Origin: Streptobacillus ratti
Lineage (GTDB): Bacteria; Fusobacteriota; Fusobacteriia; Fusobacteriales; Leptotrichiaceae
Direction: 5' to 3'
DNA: 32,270 nt
Assembly: GCF_001891165.1 (NCBI RefSeq)
Contig: NZ_LKKW01000016.1
Coordinates: forward strand, 1-32,270
Part shown: one piece after another, positions 25,673 to 32,270 of the stretch
Position numbering within the stretch: position 1 is the stretch's first letter
Layout of the letters: the number at the start of each line of letters is the position of its first letter
Notes under the pieces: model-generated
Seen by the model: only the letters and a program-made list of their open reading frames with translations
Databases searched by the model: none
What the model was told of the DNA's origin: nothing
Program-made: the position numbers and the translations under genes

Positions 25673-26125
25673 TTATAATTCTACTTTAAAAATAACTTTT
25701 TTAATTTCTTTTTCTTCATCAACTTTTAATAATCCCATATGAGGCTCATTTGGGAATATAATTAAAAACTTTTTATTATCTAAATAAAACTCTGTTTTCA
25801 TATTTCCTTTCATAAAAGCATAATCATTTTCTTCATCAAATTCTTTTGTTTCTACACAATCATCAAAACTTGCATACCCTATAATTTCTTCTCCCTCAAT
25901 AACAACATGAATATCTATGTATCTTTTATGATATTCAACTAAATCATCTTTAGCTTTAGTCATAGGTTTTTCAGGTCTATTAAAATAAATTTTATCCCCC
26001 TCTATTATATTTCCACCAAAATCTGACTTTATATATTTACCATCAAATATGAAATCTATTGCTTTGTCTAAGTTTTTAGATAAACCTTTATACCTTTTTA
26101 TATCTTTAATCTCTCCATAAATCAT
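25673..26125 (-). CDS. YhcH/YjgK/YiaL (EbgC/NanQ) family protein
   Basis: This family has a cupin-like fold; members include the EbgC subunit of beta-galactosidase and the sialic-acid anomerase NanQ. The 150-residue protein shows the family pattern: YHKRYIDIHVVIEGEEIIGYA near 69-89 (metal-binding His/Glu), the acidic loop EENDYAFM, and FLIIFPNEPHMGLL with the second His. It is the last gene of the murC-murB-dusB unit (17 bases after dusB) and no sugar pathway gene adjoins it, so the substrate is unknown. Confidence 0.88.
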   Translation of the reverse strand: MIYGEIKDIKRYKGLSKNLDKAIDFIFDGKYIKSDFGGNIIEGDKIYFNRPEKPMTKAKDDLVEYHKRYIDIHVVIEGEEIIGYASFDDCVETKEFDEENDYAFMKGNMKTEFYLDNKKFLIIFPNEPHMGLLKVDEEKEIKKVIFKVEL

Positions 26126-26142
26126 TTTACTCTCCTATCCTG

Positions 26143-27078
26143 TTACATTTTATTTAAAAAATATTTCATTTTTTCAAGTAATTCTATAATTTCATCATAT
26201 TCAAAACTTTGATTAATTAAATCTTTAAAAGTATCTATACCCTGAATATTTTCAATATACCAAATTATATACTTTCTAATGTCAGGGAAAAATATATATT
26301 CATTGTCTATAGCATATTCTTTTACATGTCTAATTGCCATATTAATTCTATCAATATCCCTAACAACTGTCTTTATTTCTCCAAATTCAATTAATTCTTT
26401 AATTTGTGAAATTAACCATGGATTTCCAAGTATCCCTCTTGCAAGCATTATACCATCTACATTAGAATATTTTATCTTTTCTAAAGCATCTTTTGCATCA
26501 AATATATCTCCATTACCTATAACTTTAATATTTACATTATCTTTAACTTCTTTAATATATTTCCAATCTGCTTCTCCAGTATATTTTTGTTCTCTAGTTC
26601 TACCATGTATAGTAATATGAGAACATTTAAGTTTTTCTGCAATTTTCGCTATTTCTAAATAGTTTTCTGGTTTGTCATATCCTACTCTGATTTTTAAAGA
26701 AAGATTAGTTTCAGGGTTAAGAACTTCTCTTAATGATAGTAATATTTCTTCTATTTTTTTAGGATCTTTAATTAATGCTGAGCCATGCCCTGAATTAACT
26801 ATTTTCTTCATAGGACAGCCACAATTTAAATTAATTTCTTTTACTCCCATACTTTCTATATACTTAGCAGCTTTCTTCATTAAATCTATATCTTTTCCAA
26901 AAATTTGTACCACATTATTTTCCCTAAGCTTTAATATTTTAGGTACTTCTGTATATGATAATTGATTTACACTTACCATTTCTGTAAAAGTAATATCTGG
27001 TTTAAAATCTTCTATTATTTTTCTAAAAGTATAGTCTGTAACTCCTGCCATAGGAGCTGTATATATCTTCACTCCCAT
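26143..27078 (-). CDS. dusB: tRNA-dihydrouridine synthase (DusB type)
   Basis: Dus enzymes are FMN flavoproteins that reduce specific uridines in the tRNA D-loop. The 311-residue protein begins KIYTAPMAGVTDYTFRKI (FMN binding), has VQIFGKD near 58-63, NLNCGCPMKKIV with the catalytic Cys near 88, and SLKIRVG and HGRTREQKYTGEADW in the barrel, then GNGDI and MLARGILGNPWL. GGAG precedes the ATG. It begins 2 bases after murB, which shows co-transcription. DusB is favoured over other subfamilies by length and wording, but subfamily was not tested. Confidence 0.93.
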   Translation of the reverse strand: MGVKIYTAPMAGVTDYTFRKIIEDFKPDITFTEMVSVNQLSYTEVPKILKLRENNVVQIFGKDIDLMKKAAKYIESMGVKEINLNCGCPMKKIVNSGHGSALIKDPKKIEEILLSLREVLNPETNLSLKIRVGYDKPENYLEIAKIAEKLKCSHITIHGRTREQKYTGEADWKYIKEVKDNVNIKVIGNGDIFDAKDALEKIKYSNVDGIMLARGILGNPWLISQIKELIEFGEIKTVVRDIDRINMAIRHVKEYAIDNEYIFFPDIRKYIIWYIENIQGIDTFKDLINQSFEYDEIIELLEKMKYFLNKM

Positions 27079-27080
27079 TT

Positions 27081-27932
27081 TTACTCCACTGTTATTATCT
27101 CTGTTTCAAGCATTATTCCAGTTTTATCATTTACAACTTTTTTTACATGTTTGATTACTTCTTGTATATCACTAAATTTAGCATTTCCTAAATTAGTAAT
27201 AAAATTAGGGTGAACTGGTGAAACTTGAGCATCTCCAACTCTAAATTCTTTTAATCCACAATCTGATATTAATTGTGCTGCAAAATTTCCAGCTGGATTT
27301 TTAAAAGTAGAACCTAAATTTGGATAATCTAATGGGTGCTTAGTTTTTCTTTGATTGTATTTATCTTCACTAGCCTCTTTATTAAATCCATAAGTTAATT
27401 TTAACAAGGTAGATATTACTACCCATTTATTATCTTTAATTTCAGTCCCTCTATATCTAAAATCCATATTTTCTTTTTTAAGTGTTTTAATTCCAACTTT
27501 TTTATCAAATACTTCCACTTCTTCTATTACATCAAATATTTCAGTCCCATAAGCTCCTGCATTCATATTAGTTATACCACCAAAACTTCCAGGTATACCT
27601 GACATATTTTCTATTCCTGATAAATTATTTTCACTCATGAATTTAATAAAATTATTAAAATCTACTCCTGAATACGCTCTTACTAATACATAATCATCAT
27701 TTTTTTCTTCTATTACTATATTATTCATTTCATTTAATGTAACAAAAGATATATCTAAATATCCATCAGCTATTAAAGTGTTAGTCCCATTTCCTATTAA
27801 ATATATTTTATCCCTACTATCATATATTTCTTGTAACTCATTTTTATCATGTATAAATATTAATTCTTTTGCAGTTCCTCCAACTTTCATATTAGAGTAT
27901 TCTTTTATACTTACATCTTTTAATATTTTCAT
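27081..27932 (-). CDS. murB: UDP-N-acetylenolpyruvoylglucosamine reductase
   Basis: MurB, an FAD enzyme, reduces UDP-GlcNAc-enolpyruvate to UDP-MurNAc in peptidoglycan precursor synthesis. The 283-residue protein has SNMKVGGTAKELI, YLIGNGTNTLIADG, MSGIPGSFGGITNMNAGAYG (FAD binding), YRGTEI and LGSTFKNPAGNFAAQLIS with the catalytic Ser; length and pattern fit the type II form. Its start overlaps the murC stop by one base (TAATG). The murC-murB pairing is a remnant of the dcw cluster. Confidence 0.96.
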   Translation of the reverse strand: MKILKDVSIKEYSNMKVGGTAKELIFIHDKNELQEIYDSRDKIYLIGNGTNTLIADGYLDISFVTLNEMNNIVIEEKNDDYVLVRAYSGVDFNNFIKFMSENNLSGIENMSGIPGSFGGITNMNAGAYGTEIFDVIEEVEVFDKKVGIKTLKKENMDFRYRGTEIKDNKWVVISTLLKLTYGFNKEASEDKYNQRKTKHPLDYPNLGSTFKNPAGNFAAQLISDCGLKEFRVGDAQVSPVHPNFITNLGNAKFSDIQEVIKHVKKVVNDKTGIMLETEIITVE

Positions 27933-29269
27933 TATTTTACCATTTCTACAAATTTATGCCCATAACTTGATACACTTCCTGCACCCATAAATATGTAGAC
28001 CTTTCCTTTTTTATCTTCTTCTAATAATAGCTTAGTCAATTCTTCTTTCTCATATACTTTAGAATGTTTACCTATCAATTTAGATAAATCTTCAGAACTT
28101 ACATCGTATATATTTTCTTCACTAGCTGAATATATGGGTAATAACAATACTTTATCAGCTAAAGCTAAACTTTCTGCAAATTCTTCAAGAAAAAATTTAG
28201 TTCTTGAATATCTGTGTGGTTCAAAAATTACTATTATTTCTTTTTTTTCATTCATTTTAGCAGCATTAATAGTAGCCTTAATTTCTGTAGGGTGATGAGC
28301 ATAATCATCTATTATTCTAAAATCTTCATCATATATTACTTGATATCTTCTATTTGCTCCCCTAAAATTTTCTATTCTTTCTTTAACCTTATCCATGTCA
28401 AGTTTTTCTTCGTGAGCTATATATATTACTGCTAGTGCATTAGATACATTATGTATACCAGGTACTGACAATTTAAATGTTCCTAACTCTATTCCATCTT
28501 TTACTACATCAAAGTATGTAATAGAATTTAAAGTATGAATATTTTTAGTATATATACTTACCTTATCACTATTTTTTTCATCAACTGAATAAAATACTAA
28601 TTTATCATTACTATATGTTCTTATTTCATCACAATCAAAACAAGCAAGTACTTTATACTTAGTTTGCTCAATAAATTGTCCAAAAGATTTTTTAATGTTT
28701 TCTAAGCTACCATGAAATTCTAAATGATCTGCCTCTATATTAGTTATTATAGAATAGTATGGATTCATATACAGGAAAGAATTATCACTTTCATCTGCCT
28801 CAGCTATAAAATATTCTGAACTCCCTACCTTAGAATTAGATGCTATTTCTGGAATTATTCCACCAACAGCTACATATGGATCTTTATCTAAAAAAGCTAC
28901 AGTAGTAAGAGATGAGGTAGTAGTTTTACCATGAGTTCCAGCAACTGCTATACCTAAAGGTAATTTATCCATGATTTCTGCAAGTAACTCTCCACGTCTA
29001 ACCATTTTAATATTTTTTTCTACCATATACGTATATTCAGGATTGTCCTTTTTTATAGCCGTAGAGTACACATAAAGATCTATTTCTTTATCTTCAACAT
29101 TTTCTCTTTTTTGACCTATATATACACTAATTTCATTATCTTCCAATTTCTTAGTTATATCCTTATACACTATATCTGAGCCAGATACCTTATACCCTAA
29201 TTCTTTAAGTATTAAAGCTAGTCCACTCATACCTATACCATTAATGCCACTAAAAAAAGCTTTTTTCAT
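27932..29269 (-). CDS. murC: UDP-N-acetylmuramate--L-alanine ligase
   Basis: MurC adds L-alanine to UDP-MurNAc with ATP, in the cytoplasm. The 445-residue protein begins MKKAFFSGINGIGMSGLALI (nucleotide-binding), has the ATP site GTHGKTTTSSL near 108-118, AEADESDNSFL, ITNIEADHLEFHG, GIHNVSNALA, and DDYAHHPTEIKATI. An upstream in-frame start at 29308 is rejected because GGAGG lies about 9 bases before the ATG at 29269 and the family begins there. It leads murC-murB-dusB-yhcH with its own promoter. Confidence 0.96.
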   Translation of the reverse strand: MKKAFFSGINGIGMSGLALILKELGYKVSGSDIVYKDITKKLEDNEISVYIGQKRENVEDKEIDLYVYSTAIKKDNPEYTYMVEKNIKMVRRGELLAEIMDKLPLGIAVAGTHGKTTTSSLTTVAFLDKDPYVAVGGIIPEIASNSKVGSSEYFIAEADESDNSFLYMNPYYSIITNIEADHLEFHGSLENIKKSFGQFIEQTKYKVLACFDCDEIRTYSNDKLVFYSVDEKNSDKVSIYTKNIHTLNSITYFDVVKDGIELGTFKLSVPGIHNVSNALAVIYIAHEEKLDMDKVKERIENFRGANRRYQVIYDEDFRIIDDYAHHPTEIKATINAAKMNEKKEIIVIFEPHRYSRTKFFLEEFAESLALADKVLLLPIYSASEENIYDVSSEDLSKLIGKHSKVYEKEELTKLLLEEDKKGKVYIFMGAGSVSSYGHKFVEMVK

Positions 29270-29299
29270 AATATTTGACCTCCATACTTCTAAAATTAA

Positions 29300-29328
29300 A
29301 TTATACAATTTTTATAATCAAAAATCAA
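29300..29328 (-). promoter_or_regulatory. Promoter of murC-murB-dusB-yhcH
   Basis: Minus strand TTGATT (29328-29323), 17-base spacer, TATAAT (29305-29300), about 30 bases before the murC ATG. Confidence 0.7.
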
Positions 29329-29451
29329 CAAAAGGAAAAAGAATATATGTATGATTATATAAATAACATTGTTAATTCTTTTATTTCTCTATTTTTTTAT
29401 TTTCTGTTATATATTATTTCATAACAAATAAAGTTGAGTAATTAAAAAAAT

Positions 29452-29490
29452 ATAATTAGAAGTCGTAAATTTTTATTGACTACTAATTAT
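29452..29490. promoter_or_regulatory. Inverted repeat overlapping the -35 of the restriction-modification regulator (candidate operator)
   Basis: ATAATTAGAAGTC (29452-29464) and GACTACTAATTAT (29478-29490) are inverted copies at 12 of 13 positions, with a 13-base gap and centres about 26 bases apart (roughly 2.5 turns). The right arm covers the -35 box, as expected for an autoregulatory site of the adjacent XRE/C-type protein. Confidence 0.65.
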
Positions 29491-29504
29491 TTTATTGTTA
29501 ATAT
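29476..29504 (+). promoter_or_regulatory. Promoter of the XRE regulator and methyltransferase genes
   Basis: TTGACT (29476-29481), 17-base spacer, TAATAT (29499-29504), about 18 bases before the TTG start. Confidence 0.7.
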
Positions 29505-29522
29505 ATCTAAGAGGTGATTATA

Positions 29523-29735
29523 TTGTCTGTGAATTATAAGAAATTATGGAAATTGCTTATAGATAAAAATATGAATAAACATGATTTACATGTTATTAGT
29601 GGAATTTCTACAAGCACTATATCAAAAATGAGTAATGAAAAATATGTTTCTTTAGAAGTCCTTGAAAGAATTTGTAATGTATTAGACTGTGAAATTGGAG
29701 ATATATTAGAGTTTGGAAGGAAAAATAAATTATGA
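29523..29735 (+). CDS. XRE-family (C-protein-like) regulator of the restriction-modification locus
   Basis: This 70-residue helix-turn-helix protein (YKKLWKLLIDKNMNKHDLHVIS, then SGISTSTISKMSNEKYVSLEVLERICN and CEIGDILEF) is of the small YozG-like type that often controls adjacent operons. The start is TTG at 29523, with AGAGGTGA six bases before; a GTG at 29514 lies inside that ribosome site and is rejected. Its stop overlaps the methyltransferase ATG by four bases, so the methylase is made together with it. A nearly perfect inverted repeat upstream suggests autoregulation, as with controller proteins of type II systems. Confidence 0.88.
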   Translation: MSVNYKKLWKLLIDKNMNKHDLHVISGISTSTISKMSNEKYVSLEVLERICNVLDCEIGDILEFGRKNKL

Positions 29736-30979
29736 AATCTAAAGAAAAACGAGTATTATCACTTTTTAGTGGCTGTGGTGGAATGGATATTGGATTTGAA
29801 GGTGGTTTCAAATGTTTAAAAAAATCTATTAACACAAATATACATCCTAATTGGATAGCAGAAGAAAATGGAGATTGGGTAACTGTTGATAAAACAGGAT
29901 TTAAAATTGTATTTGCAAATGATATTAGACAAGATGCTAAAGCTGCTTGGGTTTCATATTTCTCTTCAATTTATGATAATGCAAATGAAATATATCATGT
30001 TGATAGTATAGTTAATCTTGTTAAAAGAGCATATAGTGGTGAAAAAGTATTTCCAGATAATATTGATATAGTAATTGGTGGATTTCCATGCCAAGATTTT
30101 TCTATGTCTGGAAAAAGAAAAGGATTTAAATCAGATAAAAATCATAATGGTGAAAAATTTGAAATTGATGAACCAACAGTAGAAAATAGAGGACAGCTAT
30201 ATATATGGATGAAAGAAGTTATAAGCATAGTAAAGCCCTCTGTATTTATAGCTGAAAATGTAAAAGGTTTAGTTTCTCTTGATAATGTAAAAGAGATTAT
30301 TGAAAATGATTTTTCAGATGCTGCAAATGGTGGATATATTGTTATTCCTGCTAAAGTACTTCATTCTGCTAATTATGGAGTTCCTCAATCAAGAGAACGT
30401 ATTTTTTTCTATGGATTTAAAAGATCTTCTTTAAAAAAAGATGCCTTAGAAGCTCTATCAAACATAGTTAAAAATCAAGATTATGACCCTTATCCATTAC
30501 CAACACATACATTTAATATTAAAAAAGATGGACTACAAAAATTTGTAACTTGTAGAGAGGCATTAATTGGTCTAAAAGAACCTGAAAATACAAATGATTT
30601 AGCTCAAACAAAATATTCTAAAGCTAAATACATAAAAAAAGGACAAGGTAATATAGAAATTAAACTAGATTACATTTCTCCAACAATAAGGTCAGAACAT
30701 CATGGTAATATTGAATTTAGAAGACTTAGCCTTGAAAATGGTGGAAGTAATATAGAAGAACTTAAAAATGGACTTAAGGAAAGAAGATTAACAGTGAGAG
30801 AATGTGCAAGAATTCAAACATTCCCAGATAATTATCAATTCATTTTAGAAAAAACTCCTGAAAACAAAGCAGTTAGTGCTAGTAGTGCTTATAAAATAAT
30901 TGGAAATGCCGTACCTTGTGTTCTGGCATATAATATTGCTAAAACTTTAAGTGAAAAATGGAATATATATTTTAAATAA
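29732..30979 (+). CDS. DNA (cytosine-5) methyltransferase of a type II system
   Basis: The enzyme transfers a methyl group from S-adenosylmethionine to C5 of cytosine in its recognition site, protecting the host. All conserved motifs are visible in the 415 residues: I, LSLFSGCGGMDIGFEGGF (9-26); IV, GGFPCQDFSMSG with the catalytic Cys120; VI, FIAENVKG; VIII, QSRERIFF; IX, RRLTVRECARIQTFPDNY; X, KIIGNAVPCVLAYNIA. The stretch between I and IV is longer than in minimal enzymes, and the target recognition region lies between VIII and IX (about 225-335). The recognition site is not readable. The convergent gene downstream is its probable partner endonuclease. Confidence 0.96.
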   Translation: MKSKEKRVLSLFSGCGGMDIGFEGGFKCLKKSINTNIHPNWIAEENGDWVTVDKTGFKIVFANDIRQDAKAAWVSYFSSIYDNANEIYHVDSIVNLVKRAYSGEKVFPDNIDIVIGGFPCQDFSMSGKRKGFKSDKNHNGEKFEIDEPTVENRGQLYIWMKEVISIVKPSVFIAENVKGLVSLDNVKEIIENDFSDAANGGYIVIPAKVLHSANYGVPQSRERIFFYGFKRSSLKKDALEALSNIVKNQDYDPYPLPTHTFNIKKDGLQKFVTCREALIGLKEPENTNDLAQTKYSKAKYIKKGQGNIEIKLDYISPTIRSEHHGNIEFRRLSLENGGSNIEELKNGLKERRLTVRECARIQTFPDNYQFILEKTPENKAVSASSAYKIIGNAVPCVLAYNIAKTLSEKWNIYFK

Positions 30980-31039
30980 AAAAGAAACAGATTAGTAACC
31001 CAATACTTTTTGGAAAATCTTATTAATCTGTTTCTTTTT
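30979..31039. terminator. Bidirectional terminator between methyltransferase and restriction enzyme genes
   Basis: A 16-bp perfect inverted repeat: AAAAAGAAACAGATTA (30979-30994) and TAATCTGTTTCTTTTT (31024-31039), with a 29-base loop containing CCAA/TTGG. T-runs on both strands. It overlaps the stop codon of both convergent genes. Confidence 0.8.
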
Positions 31040-31922
31040 CTATAATAGAACTAATTTTTATTTTAAAATTATTTTTTTCTTCTTCACTTAAATTATCATA
31101 AATTTTAAGAAAATCTAAAATAAATTTCCTCATATTATTATTAAACCAAGATTCTGACTTCCTCATTGAATTATTTTCAAATAATACATCAATCCATCTT
31201 TTAGATAACACACTTTGCCAGTCATATATCAAATCCAATTTATCTTAGAGAGTATCATCATTCCTATATATTAAAACCTTATCATCAATATTTCTATATA
31301 ATGTATTCCATATATTAAGTTCTTTAAATGAAACTTGAGGTCTAGGACTTCTATCTGGAAACTGTATTTTTGAATTTATAGAATTTATATATTGTCCTGT
31401 TACAATTTCAATATTATTTATACTGTGCTTTATAAATATAACCCATTCATTAGGAATTATTTGTTGGATGCTCGAACCATGAATTGAATTATTTTTTGTA
31501 GATTTCAATTCTATAGTTTCATAATACAGCTCACCATTTACATCTATCTCTAAACATATATCTGGATTAGTATATATAGAATTTTGGGTTGCTCTTAATA
31601 TTTGTTTTAACTCATATGTTAATTCATCTGGAAGTAAAACTCTCTTAATCCTGTAATTAAGATATGGCTGTATTGAATATAATTTATCACCAATACATAT
31701 ATTATTTATCCCTGTATTATTTAATACCATATTAAATTCATTTTCTATCAAAAATTTTAAAAATTCTTTTAATGGTCTATCTGTATTAGCTTCATCACTT
31801 TGAAATGATATTTTTAACAAATCCTCCTTTTTAGAATTTAAAAATTTTTCAAGCTCATACATATAAAAATACATAAAGAAAGACTTATTATCTTCTATAG
31901 TAAAATCTCCTTTCTTAAACAT
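31023..31922 (-). pseudogene. Type II restriction endonuclease interrupted by an in-frame TAA
   Basis: Placed convergent with the C5 methyltransferase. The first part (to 31245) has a PD-(D/E)xK-like core: TNPDICLEI, then YYETIELKSTKNN, with PD and ExK about 17 residues apart, and SSIQQIIPNEWVIFIK after it, a pattern of type II restriction enzymes. At 31245-31247 the codon is TAA; the same frame then continues open for 73 codons (DKLDLIYDWQ... to KETD) to 31023. The second part has no ribosome site before its TTG, and the frame is unbroken, so one nonsense change is the simplest reading. The start is uncertain: ATG at 31922 (no clear SD) or TTG at 31937. The specificity is unknown. The active-site region precedes the stop, so residual activity cannot be excluded. 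Confidence 0.75.
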
Positions 31923-31956
31923 AATATATTTATACAAAGTCTACTATTCTTTAAAT

Positions 31957-31983
31957 AAAAAAAAACTTCCTATTAAAGAAGCT
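31957..31983 (-). terminator. Terminator of the tRNA-Val/tRNA-Asp unit
   Basis: Minus strand AGCTTC (31983-31978) and GAAGTT (31969-31964) form a 6-bp stem with one G-T pair, followed by nine T. It separates the tRNAs from the restriction enzyme gene. Confidence 0.6.
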
Positions 31984-31997
31984 TATAAGAAATATAA

Positions 31998-32074
31998 TGG
32001 CGGAAGTGACGAGACTCGAACTCGCGACATCTTGCGTGACAGGCAAGCACTCTAACCAACTGAGCTACACCTCC
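31998..32074 (-). tRNA. tRNA-Asp (GTC)
   Basis: Minus strand GGAGGTG (32074-32068) pairs with CACTTCC (32008-32002), discriminator G, encoded CCA. The D arm is TAGCTCAGTTGGTTAGAG, the anticodon loop TGTCACG (anticodon GTC) and the T arm GCGAGTTCGAGTCTCGT. Confidence 0.97.
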
Positions 32075-32081
32075 ATAAAAA

Positions 32082-32157
32082 TGGTGGTCACAACTGGGCT
32101 CGAACCAGTGACCCCCTGCTTGTAAGGCAGGTGCTCTCCCAACTGAGCTATGCGACC
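32082..32157 (-). tRNA. tRNA-Val (TAC)
   Basis: Minus strand GGTCGCA (32157-32151) pairs with TGTGACC (32092-32086), discriminator A, encoded CCA. The anticodon loop is TTACAAG (anticodon TAC) and the T arm CTGGTTCGAGCCCAG. It is first in a two-tRNA unit with tRNA-Asp seven bases downstream. Confidence 0.97.
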
Positions 32158-32171
32158 ATCTATGTTTAACT

Positions 32172-32200
32172 ATTATACAATAAAACCAAAAAAATTTCAA
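32172..32200 (-). promoter_or_regulatory. Promoter of the tRNA-Val/tRNA-Asp unit
   Basis: Minus strand TTGAAA (32200-32195), 17-base spacer, TATAAT (32177-32172), 14 bases before tRNA-Val. Confidence 0.8.
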
Positions 32201-32270
32201 CTCTTTTTACATAATTTTTTCATTTTTCTAATAAATCACAAGAATTTACACGGATATTTAGAATTAGAGG

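Noticed and set aside
31973-32200. Open frame of about 75 codons on the minus strand
   Set aside because: It runs across tRNA-Val and tRNA-Asp and their promoter, and its translation is the usual tRNA-derived artefact.
32220-32270. Short minus-strand open stretch ending in TGA at 32220-32222, perhaps the 3' end of an upstream gene
   Set aside because: Only about 16 codons are visible, a second frame is also open for ten codons, and nothing recognisable is encoded.
1-32270. CRISPR arrays, insertion sequences, prophage or integrase genes
   Set aside because: No regularly spaced repeats, transposase, integrase or phage genes were seen; the restriction-modification locus next to tRNA-Asp shows no att-like duplication that I could find by eye.

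Overview
The window is very AT-rich with compact, mostly minus-strand operons, strong SD sequences (AGGAGG, AGAGGTG) and some GTG/TTG starts. It combines a short single-domain YidC, KhpB/Jag and FtsQ with small signal-peptide outer-membrane beta-barrel proteins. This points to a diderm of low GC, most likely Fusobacteriota in the Leptotrichiaceae area (Streptobacillus, Sneathia or Leptotrichia-like). That placement is inference from gene content and composition; no phylogeny was run.

Layout. (1) 1-6220, minus: a catabolic operon led by its own LacI-type repressor, then KDG kinase, KDPG aldolase, a PL8 polysaccharide lyase with no signal peptide, KduD, KduI, and the start codon of a further gene at the edge. 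It converts unsaturated uronic acid from host glycosaminoglycan-type polymers to pyruvate and glyceraldehyde-3-phosphate. A clean promoter and a near-perfect operator lie just upstream of the repressor. (2) 6289-8847: a small membrane protein/XRE regulator pair, divergent from a CPA-type K+(Na+)/H+ antiporter. (3) 8857-12416: fructose operon fruR-fruK-fruA. (4) 12440-14210: an AAA ATPase/TOPRIM-like pair that looks like a defence module; the small gene is frameshifted exactly at an A6 tract. (5) 14311-15346: Imm51-like protein, LOG-family hydrolase, tRNA-Cys. (6) 15384-16712: two tandem outer-membrane protein paralogs. The downstream copy carries an in-frame amber stop, and the shared promoter has a G7(TG)4-type repeat inside its spacer, a probable phase-variation switch. 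(7) 16758-20033: an OatA-like acyltransferase and a DUF4153-like membrane protein, convergent. (8) 20021-29328: envelope and translation core: murC-murB-dusB-yhcH, then rpmH-rnpA-yidD-yidC-jag-mnmE, then ftsQ-ftsZ, with no ftsA between ftsQ and ftsZ. (9) 29452-32200: a type II restriction-modification locus (XRE regulator, C5 methyltransferase, and a restriction enzyme gene broken by an in-frame TAA), next to tRNA-Asp and tRNA-Val.

The most interesting signals are the repeat-loaded promoter of the outer-membrane protein pair, the three single-lesion gene disruptions (outer-membrane protein, TOPRIM-like nuclease, restriction enzyme) in surface and defence functions, a near-perfect 13-bp inverted repeat over the -35 of the restriction-modification regulator, and the leaderless PL8 lyase embedded in a KDG operon. 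No transposase, integrase, CRISPR array or rRNA was seen, and no gene-free stretch exceeds about 260 bases.
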